Below are positions 8,844 to 18,975 of a stretch of DNA of 64,000 nt, in pieces; the stretch's first letter is position 1, and every line of letters begins with the position of its first letter. Under the pieces are notes generated by a model, which ran no database searches, was not told where the DNA came from, and saw only the letters and a program-made list of their open reading frames with translations. A program made the translations under genes and the position numbers. Origin of the DNA: CAIWHR01 sp963786625 (GTDB lineage Bacteria > Pseudomonadota > Gammaproteobacteria > Burkholderiales > Casimicrobiaceae); the NCBI GenBank assembly GCA_963786625.1, contig CAWAZS010000011.1, forward strand, positions 62,001 through 126,000. Direction: 5' to 3'.

Positions 8844-9872
8844 ATGCGACCGCATCGGCCGCCGCCGCAGCGCCCGACGGTGACGGTGATCGTCGCGACG
8901 TACAACCGCAGCAACGTCCTCGGCTACGCGATCCGCTCGGTGCTGGCGCAGACGCGAACCGATTGGGAGCTGCTCGTCGTCGGCGACGGCTGCACCGACG
9001 ACACCGCGGAGGTCGTCGCCTCGTTCGCCGACTCGCGCATCCGTTTCGTCAATCTCGATCCGCGTGTCGGCGACCAGTCGGGACCGACCAACGCGGGCCT
9101 GGCGCGGGCGCGCGGCCGCTACATCGCGCTGCTGAATCACGACGATCTCTGGTTTCCCGACCACCTCGACGCGGCGCTCGCGGTTCTCGAGCGAACGGGC
9201 GCCGACTGCACGTTTTCGATGCAGCTCGAGGCCGATCCGGACGGACGCTGGCGGGTCAACGCGACGTTTCCGGACGACGTCTGGGATCCGATCCTGCACC
9301 CCAACGCCAGCACCTGGGTGTTCCGCCGCGAACTGGGTGCGCGAGTCGGGCGGCTCCGGCATCGCGATCGCGTGTTCAGCTACCCGACGCGCGACTGGCT
9401 CTGGCGCGCGCGCCGGGCGAACGCGAAGTTCGTGCCAACGCGCGCGGTGACCGTCCTCGTCATCTCGTCGACCCTGCGCCGCAACGTCTATTCCGAGAGG
9501 CAGTGGCGCGAGCACGATGCCGTGTGGCGGGCGATGCTCGCCGAGCCGGAGTTCCGCGAGCGGCGGCTGGTCGACGCGCTGCTGCACCCGGCGCCGACGC
9601 ATCTGCGCGCCTATCGGCCGCGCGTGCTGCTGCGGGCGCTCGCGATGCGCTCGCTCGGGCGCGCCGCGCAGGCGCTCGGAATCGATCCCGAGGCGGTTTA
9701 CTGCTACCATAAATTTCCCAAGCGATGGGGGGTGGTCCCGACAAGGGGGGCGGTGATTCGCGAGCTGTATCGTCGGCGCGGCCTCGAACCCCTGGACAGC
9801 CCCGCGCTCCCCGCGGCGGACGCGGCGCCGAACGCCGTCGCCGCAGATGCACCGACCGAGCCTCGCCGCTGA
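8844..9872 (+). CDS. Family 2 glycosyltransferase
   Basis: A GT-A fold glycosyltransferase of 342 residues that would add a sugar from a nucleotide-sugar donor to a surface polysaccharide or lipid; donor and acceptor are unknown. It shows VTVIVATYNRSNVLGYAIRS at the start, the acceptor-side GDGCTDDTAEVV, and a DXD-like NHDDLWFPDHL near residue 95 for metal and nucleotide binding. No membrane helix is obvious. The tail after residue 310 is Ala/Pro-rich and likely disordered. The ATG at 8844 lacks a clear ribosome-binding site. It lies between tesA and ybbA with the RmlC-like cupin gene 7 bases downstream, suggesting a small sugar-modification insert. Confidence 0.8.
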   Translation: MRPHRPPPQRPTVTVIVATYNRSNVLGYAIRSVLAQTRTDWELLVVGDGCTDDTAEVVASFADSRIRFVNLDPRVGDQSGPTNAGLARARGRYIALLNHDDLWFPDHLDAALAVLERTGADCTFSMQLEADPDGRWRVNATFPDDVWDPILHPNASTWVFRRELGARVGRLRHRDRVFSYPTRDWLWRARRANAKFVPTRAVTVLVISSTLRRNVYSERQWREHDAVWRAMLAEPEFRERRLVDALLHPAPTHLRAYRPRVLLRALAMRSLGRAAQALGIDPEAVYCYHKFPKRWGVVPTRGAVIRELYRRRGLEPLDSPALPAADAAPNAVAADAPTEPRR

Positions 9873-9879
9873 CCTGCCT

Positions 9880-10474
9880 ATGTCCGAACCGGAACTCCCC
9901 GCCGAACTGACGCCGGGCGAAGGGTCGCTTCCCGGCGCGACGCGCGATCGTCAGAGCATCACCCGCGATTGGCAACCGCTGCAACCGCTGATCGCCGGCG
10001 TCCGCGTGAAGGAGGTGGCCAACGTCGTCAAGGACAACGGCTACCTCACCGAGGTGTGGCGCGCCGACTGGGACCTCGGTCCCGCCGCGCCTGCGCAGGT
10101 GTTCCAGGTGCTGATCGAGGCACACGGCGTGTCGGCCTGGCACGTGCATCGGCACGCGACCGACCGGCTCTTCGCCAGCCACGGTCTCCTCAAGATCGTG
10201 CTGTTCGACGCCCGGCGCGGAGTCGCCGACGGAGGGACGCGTCAACGTCTTCCGCTGCGGCACGCCGCGGCCGATGCTGGTCGTCGTCCCGCCCGGCGTC
10301 TGGCACGGCACGCAGAACCTCGCCGCAGAGCCCGCGCTGCTCCTCAATCTGCCGGACCGCGCCTACGCCTACGAGGATCCCGACCACTGGCGGCTGCCCC
10401 CCGACACCGACCGCATTCCCTACTCGTTCGCCGCGGGGGCCCGGCCCAACAGCGAGGATCCCGGCCGCATCTGA
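9880..10474 (+). CDS. RmlC-like cupin (dTDP-4-dehydrorhamnose 3,5-epimerase related), frame interrupted
   Basis: A cupin of about 198 residues once the frame is repaired. The first part (from the ATG at 9880) has QVFQVLIEAHGVSAWHVHRH and LKIVLFDARRGV, resembling the sugar-epimerase catalytic strand. The frame breaks at 10231-10236, where a run GGAGGG seems to hold one G too many. The next frame continues with VNVFRCGTPRPMLVVVPPGV, WHGTQNL and DPDHWRLPP to the TGA at 10472. Both halves match one domain, so one extra base is the simplest reading. It may act on the sugar used by the adjacent glycosyltransferase; this is inference. rmlABD are absent. Confidence 0.68.
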
Positions 10475-10575
10475 TCGCCATGGCGCACCGCGTGGCGCGG
10501 GTTGTCTTCGCGCCGTGCCGCCCCCATGTGCGTCGCGACCCGCCGGCTGTGCCGGTCCGCGGCAGCCGCTCGCCC

Positions 10576-11273
<698 letters not shown>

Positions 11274-11277
<4 letters not shown>

Positions 11278-13793
11278 ACACGCTGCGGCTCGCGCTGCGG
11301 ATGCTCTCGCGCGACTGGCGCGCGGGCGAGCTCACGGTGCTGATCGCGGCGATGGTGCTCGCGGTGGCGAGCATCGGCACCGTCGGGTTCTTCGCGGATC
11401 GCGTGAAAGGCGCGCTGACGCGGCAGGCGAACCTGTTGCTCGGCGCCGACGTGCTGATCTCCGGCGACCGGCCGCTGCCGGATGCCTTTGCCGCGGAAGC
11501 GCAGCGGCGCGGTCTCGCGTCGACGCCGGCGCTCAAGTTCAACAGCATGGTGCATCGCGCCGGGACCGATGCCGCGGCGGGGGGCGCGGTGCTCGCCGAC
11601 GTGAAGGCCGTCGCCGGCGGCTACCCGCTGCGGGGCGCGATCGTGCTCGCCGATGCCGAAAATGCGAGCGGCGCGCGCGCCCCGGGGATTCCGCCGCGCG
11701 GCGAAGCCTGGCCCGACGCCCGGCTCGCGGCGCGGCTGGGTGTCGCGCCGGGCGATGCGATTGCGGTCGGCGATTCGACGCTCAAGGTGGGCGCGATCGT
11801 GCAGCAGGAGCCGGAGGTCGCGAGCGGGCTGCTGGCGATCGGACCGCGCCTGCTGATCAACCTCGACGACGTGCCTGCGACGAACCTGCTGCAACCGGGC
11901 AACCGGGCGGCCTACCGCCTGCTCGTTGCCGACACCTCGGCGCGCGAGGCGCTCGATCCCTATCTCCGGTGGCTCCAGGCGCAGCTGCAGCCCGGCCAGC
12001 GGATGGAAAACGTCCGGGACCTGCGGCCCGAGGTGCGGCAGACGCTGGAGCGTGCGGAGAAATTCCTGGGACTCTCGGCGCTGGTCGCGGTGATCCTCGC
12101 CGCGGTCGCCGTCGCGCTCGCCGCGTCACGCTACCTGCGGCGACATCTCGACACCGCGGCGATGCTGCGCTGCTTCGGCGCGCCGCGCAAGCGCACGCTG
12201 GCGCTGTTCGTGCTGCAGTTCGGAGCGCTCGGCGTCGCCGCGAGCGCCGTGGGGATCGGGGTTGCGCTCGGCGGCCAGCAACTGCTGGTGATGCTGCTGT
12301 CCTCGATCGCCACGACCGACCTGCCGGCGCCGGGAATCCTGCCGGCGATCGCCGCGTTCGGCACCGGCGTGCTCCTGCTCTTCGGCTTCGCGCTGCCGCC
12401 GTTGATCGCGCTCGCGAGCGTGCCCCCGCTGCGCGTGCTTCGCCGCGATCTTCCGCGGCCGCGGCCGGGCGGCGTCGTTGCGTACCTCCTCGGCGCGGCG
12501 GTCATCGCGATTCTGATCGCCTGGCAGGCGCAGGACGCGAAGGCGGGCGCGATCATGGTCGGCGGCATCGGCGGGTTGCTGGGGGTCGCCGCGATCGTCG
12601 CCTGGCTGCTGATCGTTCTGCTCAAGCGGCTGCCGCAGCGCGGCGTGACGTGGCGCTTCGGGCTCGCCAATCTGCGCCGCCGGCCGCTCGCCTCGAGCCT
12701 GCAGATCGGCGCGCTGGCGCTCGGCCTGATGGCGTTGCTGTTGCTGACGGTGGTTCGCGGCGATCTCATGCGCAACTGGCGCGCGAGCCTGCCGCCGGAT
12801 GCGCCGAATCATTTCGTGATCAACGTGCTGCCCGATCAGGTCGACGGCGTGCGTGCGGCGCTCAAGTCGGCGACGGGTTCGGACACGGTGCTCTACCCGA
12901 TGATCCGGGGCCGGCTGGTGGAGCTCAACGGCAGGCGACTGGACACGGCGCAGTACGAGGACGCCCGGGCGCGCCGGCTTGCCGAGCGCGAGTTCAACCT
13001 GTCGTGGGCGAGCGAGCTGCCCACGACGAACCGCATCGTCGCCGGCAAGTGGTTCGCCGGCGCCACGGGTCCCGAGGCGGGCATCTCGATGGAGGAAGGC
13101 ATCGCCCAGTCGCTCAAGCTCAAGCTGGGCGACGTGCTGACCTACGACATCGCCGGCACGCCGGTGAGCGGGACGATCACCAGCCTGCGCAAGGTGGACT
13201 GGGATTCGTTCCGGCCCAATTTCTTCACGCTGTTCGCGCCGGGCGTGCTCGAGGCGATGCCGCAGACCTACCTGGGCGCGGTGCGCGTCGCGGAGGGCCC
13301 GCGCTCCGGCGCGTGGCTGTCGGCGCTGGTGCAGCAGTATCCGAACGTGCTCGCGATCGACGTCGGCGAGATCATGCGGCAGGTGCAGGCGATCATCGAC
13401 CAGGTCGCGAAGGCAGTCGAGTTCGTCTTCCTGTTCACCCTTGCGGGCGGGTTGCTGGTGCTGCAGGCGGCGATCGCGGCCACGCAGGACGAGCGCCGCT
13501 TCGACGCCGCGATCCTGCGCACGCTCGGCGCGTCGCGCATGCAGCTCAACGCGGCGCAGATCGCCGAGTTCCTCGTCCTCGGCTCGCTCGCCGGCCTGCT
13601 CGCCGCAGGGGGCGCGACGGCGACCGGCTACATCCTTGCCGACCGGGTCTTCCAGATCCCGTTTTCGGCGAGTCCGATGGTGTGGCTGTACGGAATTGCC
13701 GGCGGCGCGCTGGCCGTGACGCTCGCCGGCTGGCTCGGCACGCGCGGAATGCTGCGGCAGCCGCCGCTTGCCGTGATCCGCCAGCTCGGCTGA
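11274..13793 (+). CDS. ybbP: ABC transporter permease YbbP (FtsX-like)
   Basis: Large FtsX-superfamily permease of 839 residues, partner of YbbA. There is a membrane segment near residues 18-38, a long periplasmic domain to about residue 255, a cluster of helices at about 265-300, 310-395 and 400-490, a second periplasmic domain, and three C-terminal helices (VFLFTLAGGLLVLQAAIA onward). The DERRFDAAILRTLGASRMQL loop is the coupling motif that contacts the ATPase. The substrate is unproved; the E. coli homologue is linked to TesA by gene order. The frame is intact over 2.5 kb. Confidence 0.9.
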
Positions 13794-13839
13794 CGCGGGC
13801 GGCAAACGACGACCGTCCCGCCACCGATGCCGACCGGCA

Positions 13840-14250
13840 ATGGCTTCCGCGCAGCCGACTGATCCATCGGCCACCACGCCGTACGAGCGTCTCGGCGGCG
13901 ACGCCGGCGTGCGCGCGATCGTCGAGCGCTTCTACGACCTGATGGATCTGGAGCCGGAATACGCCGGCATCCGCGCGCTGCACGCGGGCGCGCTCGACCA
14001 CGCGCGGGAGAAGCTCCACCTCTTCCTCTCCGGCTGGCTCGGCGGCCCGCAGGTCTACATCGCGCGCTACGGACACCCGAAGCTCCGCGCGCGCCATCTG
14101 CCGTTCCCGATCGGAATCGCCGAGCGCGACCAGTGGCTCGACTGCATGCGGCGCGCGCTGGCCGATTGCGGCGTCGCCGACGCCGAGATCGCTGCGCTGA
14201 TGCCGGCGTTCTTCCAGACTGCGGACTGGATGCGCAACCGCGAAGGGTGA
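13840..14250 (+). CDS. Group 2 truncated haemoglobin
   Basis: Small haem protein of 136 residues that binds oxygen or nitric oxide in the cytoplasm. Typical features: TPYERLGGDAGVRAIVERFY at the A/B helices, YDLMDLEPEYAGIRALH, FLSGWLGGPQVYIARYGHP, then RARHLPFPIG with the proximal histidine (F8), and ERDQWLDCMRRAL with the group 2 tryptophan at G8. It follows ybbP by 46 bases and could be cotranscribed. The nearby bd oxidase genes are compatible with a low-oxygen or NO-stress setting, but no direct link is visible. Confidence 0.87.
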   Translation: MASAQPTDPSATTPYERLGGDAGVRAIVERFYDLMDLEPEYAGIRALHAGALDHAREKLHLFLSGWLGGPQVYIARYGHPKLRARHLPFPIGIAERDQWLDCMRRALADCGVADAEIAALMPAFFQTADWMRNREG

Positions 14251-14320
14251 TGGCGCCGGACGTCGCATACCCGGCGTCACGCTCGCGCAAGCCGATCGTC
14301 CACGCGCGCGGGGTGACCGT

Positions 14321-14373
14321 CAGGCGGCCCTGGAGCGCGCGACCTGTCTCGTCCGGCTGAAGCCGGACCCACG
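14321..14373. repeat. Palindromic repeat, family A, partial copy
   Basis: A hairpin GTCCGGCT-GA-AGCCGGAC at 14351-14368 is followed by CCACG. It is preceded by AGGCGGCC (14322-14329), a remnant of the first hairpin seen in the full copies at 18892 and 41254. It lies between the ends of the haemoglobin gene and natB. Confidence 0.7.
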
Positions 14374-14396
14374 GCTCGCGCGGCACATCCGGATCG

Positions 14397-15595
14397 CTAC
14401 TTTCCCGCGAGCAGCGACTCGCGCGAAAAGAGCCGGGCGACGGCGACGAGCGCCGCAACGTGAGCAGGGCCGGGACCGCGTAGGACTGCAGCAGCTCGAG
14501 CGCGGGCAGCGCTTCCCCGCGCAGCGCGCGGGAGAGGAGCGCGTACTGGCCGGAGATCGGAACCCACGTCAGCCATGCCGGCTCCTTGCGCTGCAGGAAC
14601 ATCTGCACGATCGGGATCAGCGACACGATGAACAGCAGCACCGACAGGTTCGACTGCGCCTCCTTGAACGTCCGGCTGCGGCAACCGACGTAGAGCAGGA
14701 TCGCCGGCATCAGCGCGATCAGCGGAATCAGCGCAACGACGAAACGGCCGAGCTCGGTGAGCCCGAAGAGAAAAGGGATGCCCACCGCCGGCAGCGGAGC
14801 GAAGCGCAGCATCAGGTAGAAGCCCGACAGCGTCAGCAACGACGGCGGTCGCGTTGAGGACGACCACCGCGAGCCACTTGCCGATCGCGAGCTCCAGCGG
14901 CCCGACGGGCGTGGTCAGCAGCGGCTCCAGCGACGCGCGCTCGCGCTCGCCCGCCGTCGTGTCCAGCGCCGCCGCCATCCCGCCCATCACCGCCGCGAAG
15001 AGCCCGTAGAAGGCGATCAGGAAGAGCACCAGCGCGCCGGAGCTCTGCGGCGTCGCCAGGTCGCGCGCCTCGATGTTGAGCGGATTGGCGACCTCGGCCG
15101 CCACGCCGCGCAGGAGCAGGCGCCCGCGGCCCCACTCGCGGTTGTAGGCACGCAGCAGTCCCTCGACCTCGGCGATCGACGCCCGCGCGCGGTCGCGCGA
15201 GCGATCGTAGGCGAGGCGGACGGTGCCCGGCTTGCCCTTCGCGACATCCGCGGCGAACGCGGCGTCGATCTCGAGCACGACGTCGAGATCGCCGGTCCTG
15301 ATCCTCTCCTCGAAGTCCGCCGGCGCCGGAACGAGCGCCACCTGCTGGCGCTCGAGGAACGCGACGAGCGCCGGTGCGTGCTCGCGGCCGACGACCGGCA
15401 GGCTGATTTCGCGCACGCGATCCGCCTGGCGCGCGACCAGGTTCAGGACGAGGAGCATCAGCACCGGGCCCGCCGCGATCGCCGTCACGAGCGTGACCAG
15501 CATGGTCCGGCGGTCGCGGAAGATGTCGACGATTTCCTTGCGCGCGACGACGCCGATGCGCGCGGACGCCGAAGCGCTGCGGGTGGAGCTAGCAT
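14397..15595 (-). CDS. natB: ABC transporter permease NatB-like, frame interrupted
   Basis: Membrane subunit of an ABC-2 exporter with NatA. Seen in order: VVARKEIVDIFRDRRTMLVT and a first helix, a periplasmic domain (SLPVVGREHAPALVAFLERQ and on), then ALVLFLIAFYGLFAAVMGG and ERERASLEPLLTTPVGPLEL, typical of NatB. Near 14845 the frame shifts into FYLMLRFAPLPAVGIPFLFG and further helices. It shifts back near 14455 to end VAALVAVARLFSRESLLAGK at 14397. The ATG at 15595, just after natA, is in a third frame, so another indel is needed near the N-terminus. Two or three small indels with conserved sequence on both sides suggest consensus error. Real decay cannot be excluded because this gene is not essential. 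Confidence 0.7.
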
Positions 15596-16339
15596 CTACG
15601 CGGCCAGTCCTTCCCCGGATCCCAGCAGGCGCACGAAGGCATCCTCGAGCGAGCGCTCGCCCGACTTCGCCAGCAGCTCGGTCGCGGTTCCGGAGGCGAC
15701 GACCTGCCCGCGGCCGAGGATCACGATGCGCTGGCACAACGCGGAGACCTCCTGCATCACGTGCGAGCTGAACAGCAGGCACTTGCCCTGGGCGCGCAGC
15801 GCGCGCAGCAGGTCGCGCAGCGCGCGGATGCTCATGATGTCGAGCCCGTTGGTCGGCTCGTCGAGCAGGATCGTCTGCGGATCGTGGACCAGCGCCCGCG
15901 CGATCGCCACCTTCATGCGCTCGCCCTGCGAGAAGCCCTGCACGCGCCGGTCGGCGATGTCGGCGATGGACAGCGCCCCGATCAGCTCGTCGACGCGCGC
16001 GTCGAGCGCGTCGCCGGCGAGCCCCTGCAGCGCGCCGTAGTAGCGGATGTTCTCGCGGGCGGACAGGCGGGGGTAGAGCCCGCGCGCGTCCGACAGCACG
16101 CCGATGCGCCGGCGCAGCGCGTAGCGGTCGCGGACGACGTCGTGGCCGTCGACGGTCGCGTGGCCTTCGTCCGGGATCATCAGCGTGGCGAGCACGCGCA
16201 ACAGCGTCGTCTTGCCCGCGCCGTTGGGCCCGAGCAGTCCGGTGATCTCGCCGTCGGCCGCGGTGAACGACACGCCGTCGACCGCCTGCACCTCGCGGTG
16301 CCGCCCGAAGGCCTTCCGCACGTTCTCGATCGCGATCAC
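15596..16339 (-). CDS. natA: ABC transporter ATPase NatA-like
   Basis: ATPase of 247 residues for the NatB permease. It starts VIAIENVRKAFG (GTG at 16339), with Walker A GLLGPNGAGKTTLLR, Q-loop region GVLSDARGLYPRLSARENI, signature GFSQGERMKVAIARAL, Walker B ILLDEPTNGLD and the H-loop FSSHVMQEV. Its family exports sodium or other small molecules. The GTG overlaps the hydrolase stop (GTGA), and natB follows directly, so hydrolase-natA-natB is one operon. The frame is intact. Confidence 0.86.
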   Translation of the reverse strand: MIAIENVRKAFGRHREVQAVDGVSFTAADGEITGLLGPNGAGKTTLLRVLATLMIPDEGHATVDGHDVVRDRYALRRRIGVLSDARGLYPRLSARENIRYYGALQGLAGDALDARVDELIGALSIADIADRRVQGFSQGERMKVAIARALVHDPQTILLDEPTNGLDIMSIRALRDLLRALRAQGKCLLFSSHVMQEVSALCQRIVILGRGQVVASGTATELLAKSGERSLEDAFVRLLGSGEGLAA

Positions 16340-17821
16340 GAGCGCGCTCCGAGGCGGTCGGGCCACAGCGGAGGGCGGGAGCTCTTCTCGAAATGCTCGA
16401 CGCAGGCGCCGGGGAGCGTCGCGAAGGTCGGGTCGTCGATGAACGCTGCGATGAGGCGCGGCCCGCAGGCGTGCGGCGACACGATGTGGCCGTAGCCGCG
16501 CGCGACGATGTGCCGGCTGGCCGGCAGCGTCTTCGCCACTTCGGCGCCGTTCGCCGGCGGGGTCACCGGGTCGAGCCCGCCGGAGAGGATCAGCACGGGG
16601 ACGTCGCTGCCGGACCGGCGTCGTCGCGTCGGCGGCGCTCGCACCCTTCGGCCAGACGTCGCAGACGGCGAGCGCGCGCAGCGCGAGCGGGCGCGAGCGG
16701 ACGTCGGCGAGCGCGCGTGCGGCGTCGGCCGCAGACACGCGCGGGACGTCCTCGGCGCAGGTCACCGAGTAGTGCAGCGCATTGTTCAGCTGCTCGGCGA
16801 GGTCGGCGGTGACGAGCATTGCGCCCGCGTACAGCGGGGCGTAGTCGCCCGCGCTCGCGCTGGCGATGATCTCCGGCAGCAGCGCCGAAAGCTCGGGCGA
16901 ATAGATGAGCGGCTGCAGCGCGCCGATGACGTGATCGAAGGTGACGCGCTGCGTCTGCTTCGCGCCCGTGCGCGGGTCGATCAATGCGATGTCCTGCCCT
17001 TGCGGGCCCAGCCGGTCGCGGATCGCCGCGAGCGTCGCCCCGAGGTCGGGATGCGCCGCGCGGCAGGCGGGCGCCTGCGCACAGGCGTCGAGCACCGCCG
17101 ACAGCGCGGCGTCGCGCGACGGCCAGACGTCGAGGCTCACCCTCATCGACGGCGGCGCGACGCCGTCGAGGACGATGCTGCGCACCCGGTCCGGATAGCG
17201 GCGGAGATACTCGAGCGCGGCGCGCGTGCCGTAGGAGCCGCCCCACAGGTTGACCTTCGCGTAGCCGAGCCCCGCGCGCACGGCATCGAGATCGGCGATC
17301 CATGCGGCGGTCGTGTATTGCGCGGCGTCGATGCCCTTCGCGACGAGTTCCTTCGCGCATTCGGCCGCCTTGGGCACGGGATCGAGCTCGAGATCGAGCG
17401 CCGCGTCCGGGCTGTCGTCGATACGGAACGCGGCGCATTCGAGCGGCGACGAGCGCCCGGTGCCGCGCTGGTCGACGAGCACGATCGCGCGGTCCTTGCG
17501 CACGCCGGTCAGCGAGGCGGCGAATGGTCCGAGGAAGCTCGCCGCCTGGCCGGGTCCCCCCGCGAGGATGAACAGCGGATCGGCGCGGGGATTGAGCGTG
17601 TTCGCGGGCAGCACGGCGATGGCCAGCGCGATCTTCCGGCCATCGGGCTTTTCGCGGTTCTCGGGCACCTCGAGGGTGCCGCATTGCGCGGCGACGGGGA
17701 GCTTCGGCAACCGGCAGTCGGCGAGCGTGACCGTGGGCGCGGGCGCGGCGCCGTCGCCGCAGGCGCCAAGCCCCAGCACGGAGCCGAGCATCATGGCGGC
17801 GAGGAGGCGGGAAGCGATCAT
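16336..17821 (-). CDS. Alpha/beta hydrolase lipoprotein (TAP-like peptidase family), frame interrupted
   Basis: A secreted serine hydrolase, about 495 residues after repair. The start MIASRLLAAMMLGSVLGLGA followed by Cys-Gly is a lipoprotein signal with Cys21 as the lipidated residue. The oxyanion loop FILAGGPGQAAS, VLVDQRGTGRSS, the nucleophile in LWGGSYGTRAALEYLRRYPD, and, after the break, VPVLILSGGLDPVTPP (acid) and GYGHIVSPHACG (His) match the tripeptidyl-aminopeptidase-like family. The frame breaks near 16625-16640; total length is one base over a multiple of three, so one inserted base explains it. Peptidase versus esterase activity is undecided. Translationally coupled to natA. Confidence 0.75.
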
Positions 17822-17914
17822 CGCGGCGGATGGTATCAGAGCGCGCGTCGGCCCCCCTGCCGGAACACCGGGATCGCCCGGGCCCACGGGCGATATGCAG
17901 GAGCGCAACGTCGC

Positions 17915-17920
17915 TATACT
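17915..17920 (+). promoter_or_regulatory. Possible -10 box of kynA
   Basis: TATACT lies 86 bases before kynA. No good -35 is seen. Confidence 0.35.
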
Positions 17921-18005
17921 CGCGGGAAATCCCCGAGCCTGCCCGTTACGCCACCGCGTGCGTCGTCGTCGGACACGCTCTGCAGCGCCGACCGGAGCCA
18001 CGGCC

Positions 18006-18863
18006 ATGCCCACGCGCGAACTCGAACCCGGCATCGTCACCGACCTCACCGGCCGCCTGACCTACGCGGGCTACCTCCGGCTGGACCGGCTGCTGAGCGC
18101 CCAGCATCCGCTCTCGGGAAGTGCGGGCGCGCCGCCGCGGCACGACGAGATGCTGTTCATCATCCAGCACCAGACCTCCGAGCTGTGGATGAAGCTGATG
18201 ATTCACGAGCTGAAGGCGGCGGTTGCCTTCGTGCGCGAGGATCGCCTCGACGCGTGCTTCAAGATTCTCGCGCGGGTGAAGGCGATCCAGAGGCAGCTCT
18301 TCGAGCAGTGGGCGGTGCTCGAAACACTGACCCCGTCCGAGTACGAGGCGTTCCGGCCGGCGCTGGGGACCTCGTCGGGCTTCCAGTCGGCGCAGTACCG
18401 CGCGCTGGAGTTTCTGCTCGGCAACAAAGAGGCCGCGCTCGTCGACGTGTTCCGCTACGACCCGGCGACGCACGCGGAGCTGACGGCGCTGCTGCATGCG
18501 CCCAGCCTCTACGACGAGTTCCTGCGGCATCTGGCGCGGCGCGGGCTGCCGGTTCCGCCGGCGTGCGTCGAGCGCGACTGGTCGCAGCCGTACGCGCGCA
18601 ATCCCGATCTCGTTGCCGTGTTCAAGACGGTCTACGACGATCCCGAGCGCTGGTGGGATGCCTACGAGATGGCGGAGAAGCTCGTCGACGTCGAGGAATC
18701 GTTCCAGCTCTGGCGGTTCCGGCATCTGAAGACGGTGGAGCGGACGATCGGCCACAAGCCCGGCACCGGAGGGTCGTCGGGCGTCGGCTTCCTCAAGCGC
18801 GTGCTCGACCACGCGTTCTTCCCGGAGCTGATCGACGTGCGCACCGTGATCGGCGCCCGATGA
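18006..18863 (+). CDS. kynA: Tryptophan 2,3-dioxygenase
   Basis: Haem enzyme that opens the indole ring of L-tryptophan to N-formylkynurenine, the first step of the kynurenine pathway. The 285-residue protein contains DEMLFIIQHQTSELWMKL with the active-site histidine, LGTSSGFQSAQYR, SFQLWRFRHLKTVERTIG with the haem-ligand histidine, and the substrate loop GTGGSSGVGFLKR. The length is normal. The kynureninase-like gene follows 112 bases later across a palindromic repeat. The formamidase kynB is not nearby. Confidence 0.95.
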   Translation: MPTRELEPGIVTDLTGRLTYAGYLRLDRLLSAQHPLSGSAGAPPRHDEMLFIIQHQTSELWMKLMIHELKAAVAFVREDRLDACFKILARVKAIQRQLFEQWAVLETLTPSEYEAFRPALGTSSGFQSAQYRALEFLLGNKEAALVDVFRYDPATHAELTALLHAPSLYDEFLRHLARRGLPVPPACVERDWSQPYARNPDLVAVFKTVYDDPERWWDAYEMAEKLVDVEESFQLWRFRHLKTVERTIGHKPGTGGSSGVGFLKRVLDHAFFPELIDVRTVIGAR

Positions 18864-18891
18864 GTGGACAACCTGACAAGCGCATCCGTGG

Positions 18892-18937
18892 GGCCGCCTT
18901 CAGGCGGCCAGCGCGCGTCCGGCTGAAGCCGGACCCA
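18892..18937. repeat. Palindromic repeat, family A, full copy
   Basis: Two adjacent hairpins: GGCCGCCT-TC-AGGCGGCC at 18892-18909 and GTCCGGCT-GA-AGCCGGAC at 18917-18934, then CCACG. The copies at 14321 and 41254 share the architecture. It lies between kynA and the next gene and could trim or stabilise the message. Confidence 0.8.
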
Positions 18938-18975
18938 CGCACACCGCAGATGGCACGACTGCGGAGCGCATCCGC

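Noticed and set aside
10231..10236. Programmed frameshift in the cupin gene
   Set aside because: The site lacks a slippery heptamer and downstream structure, and similar single-base gains occur in unrelated genes of the window.
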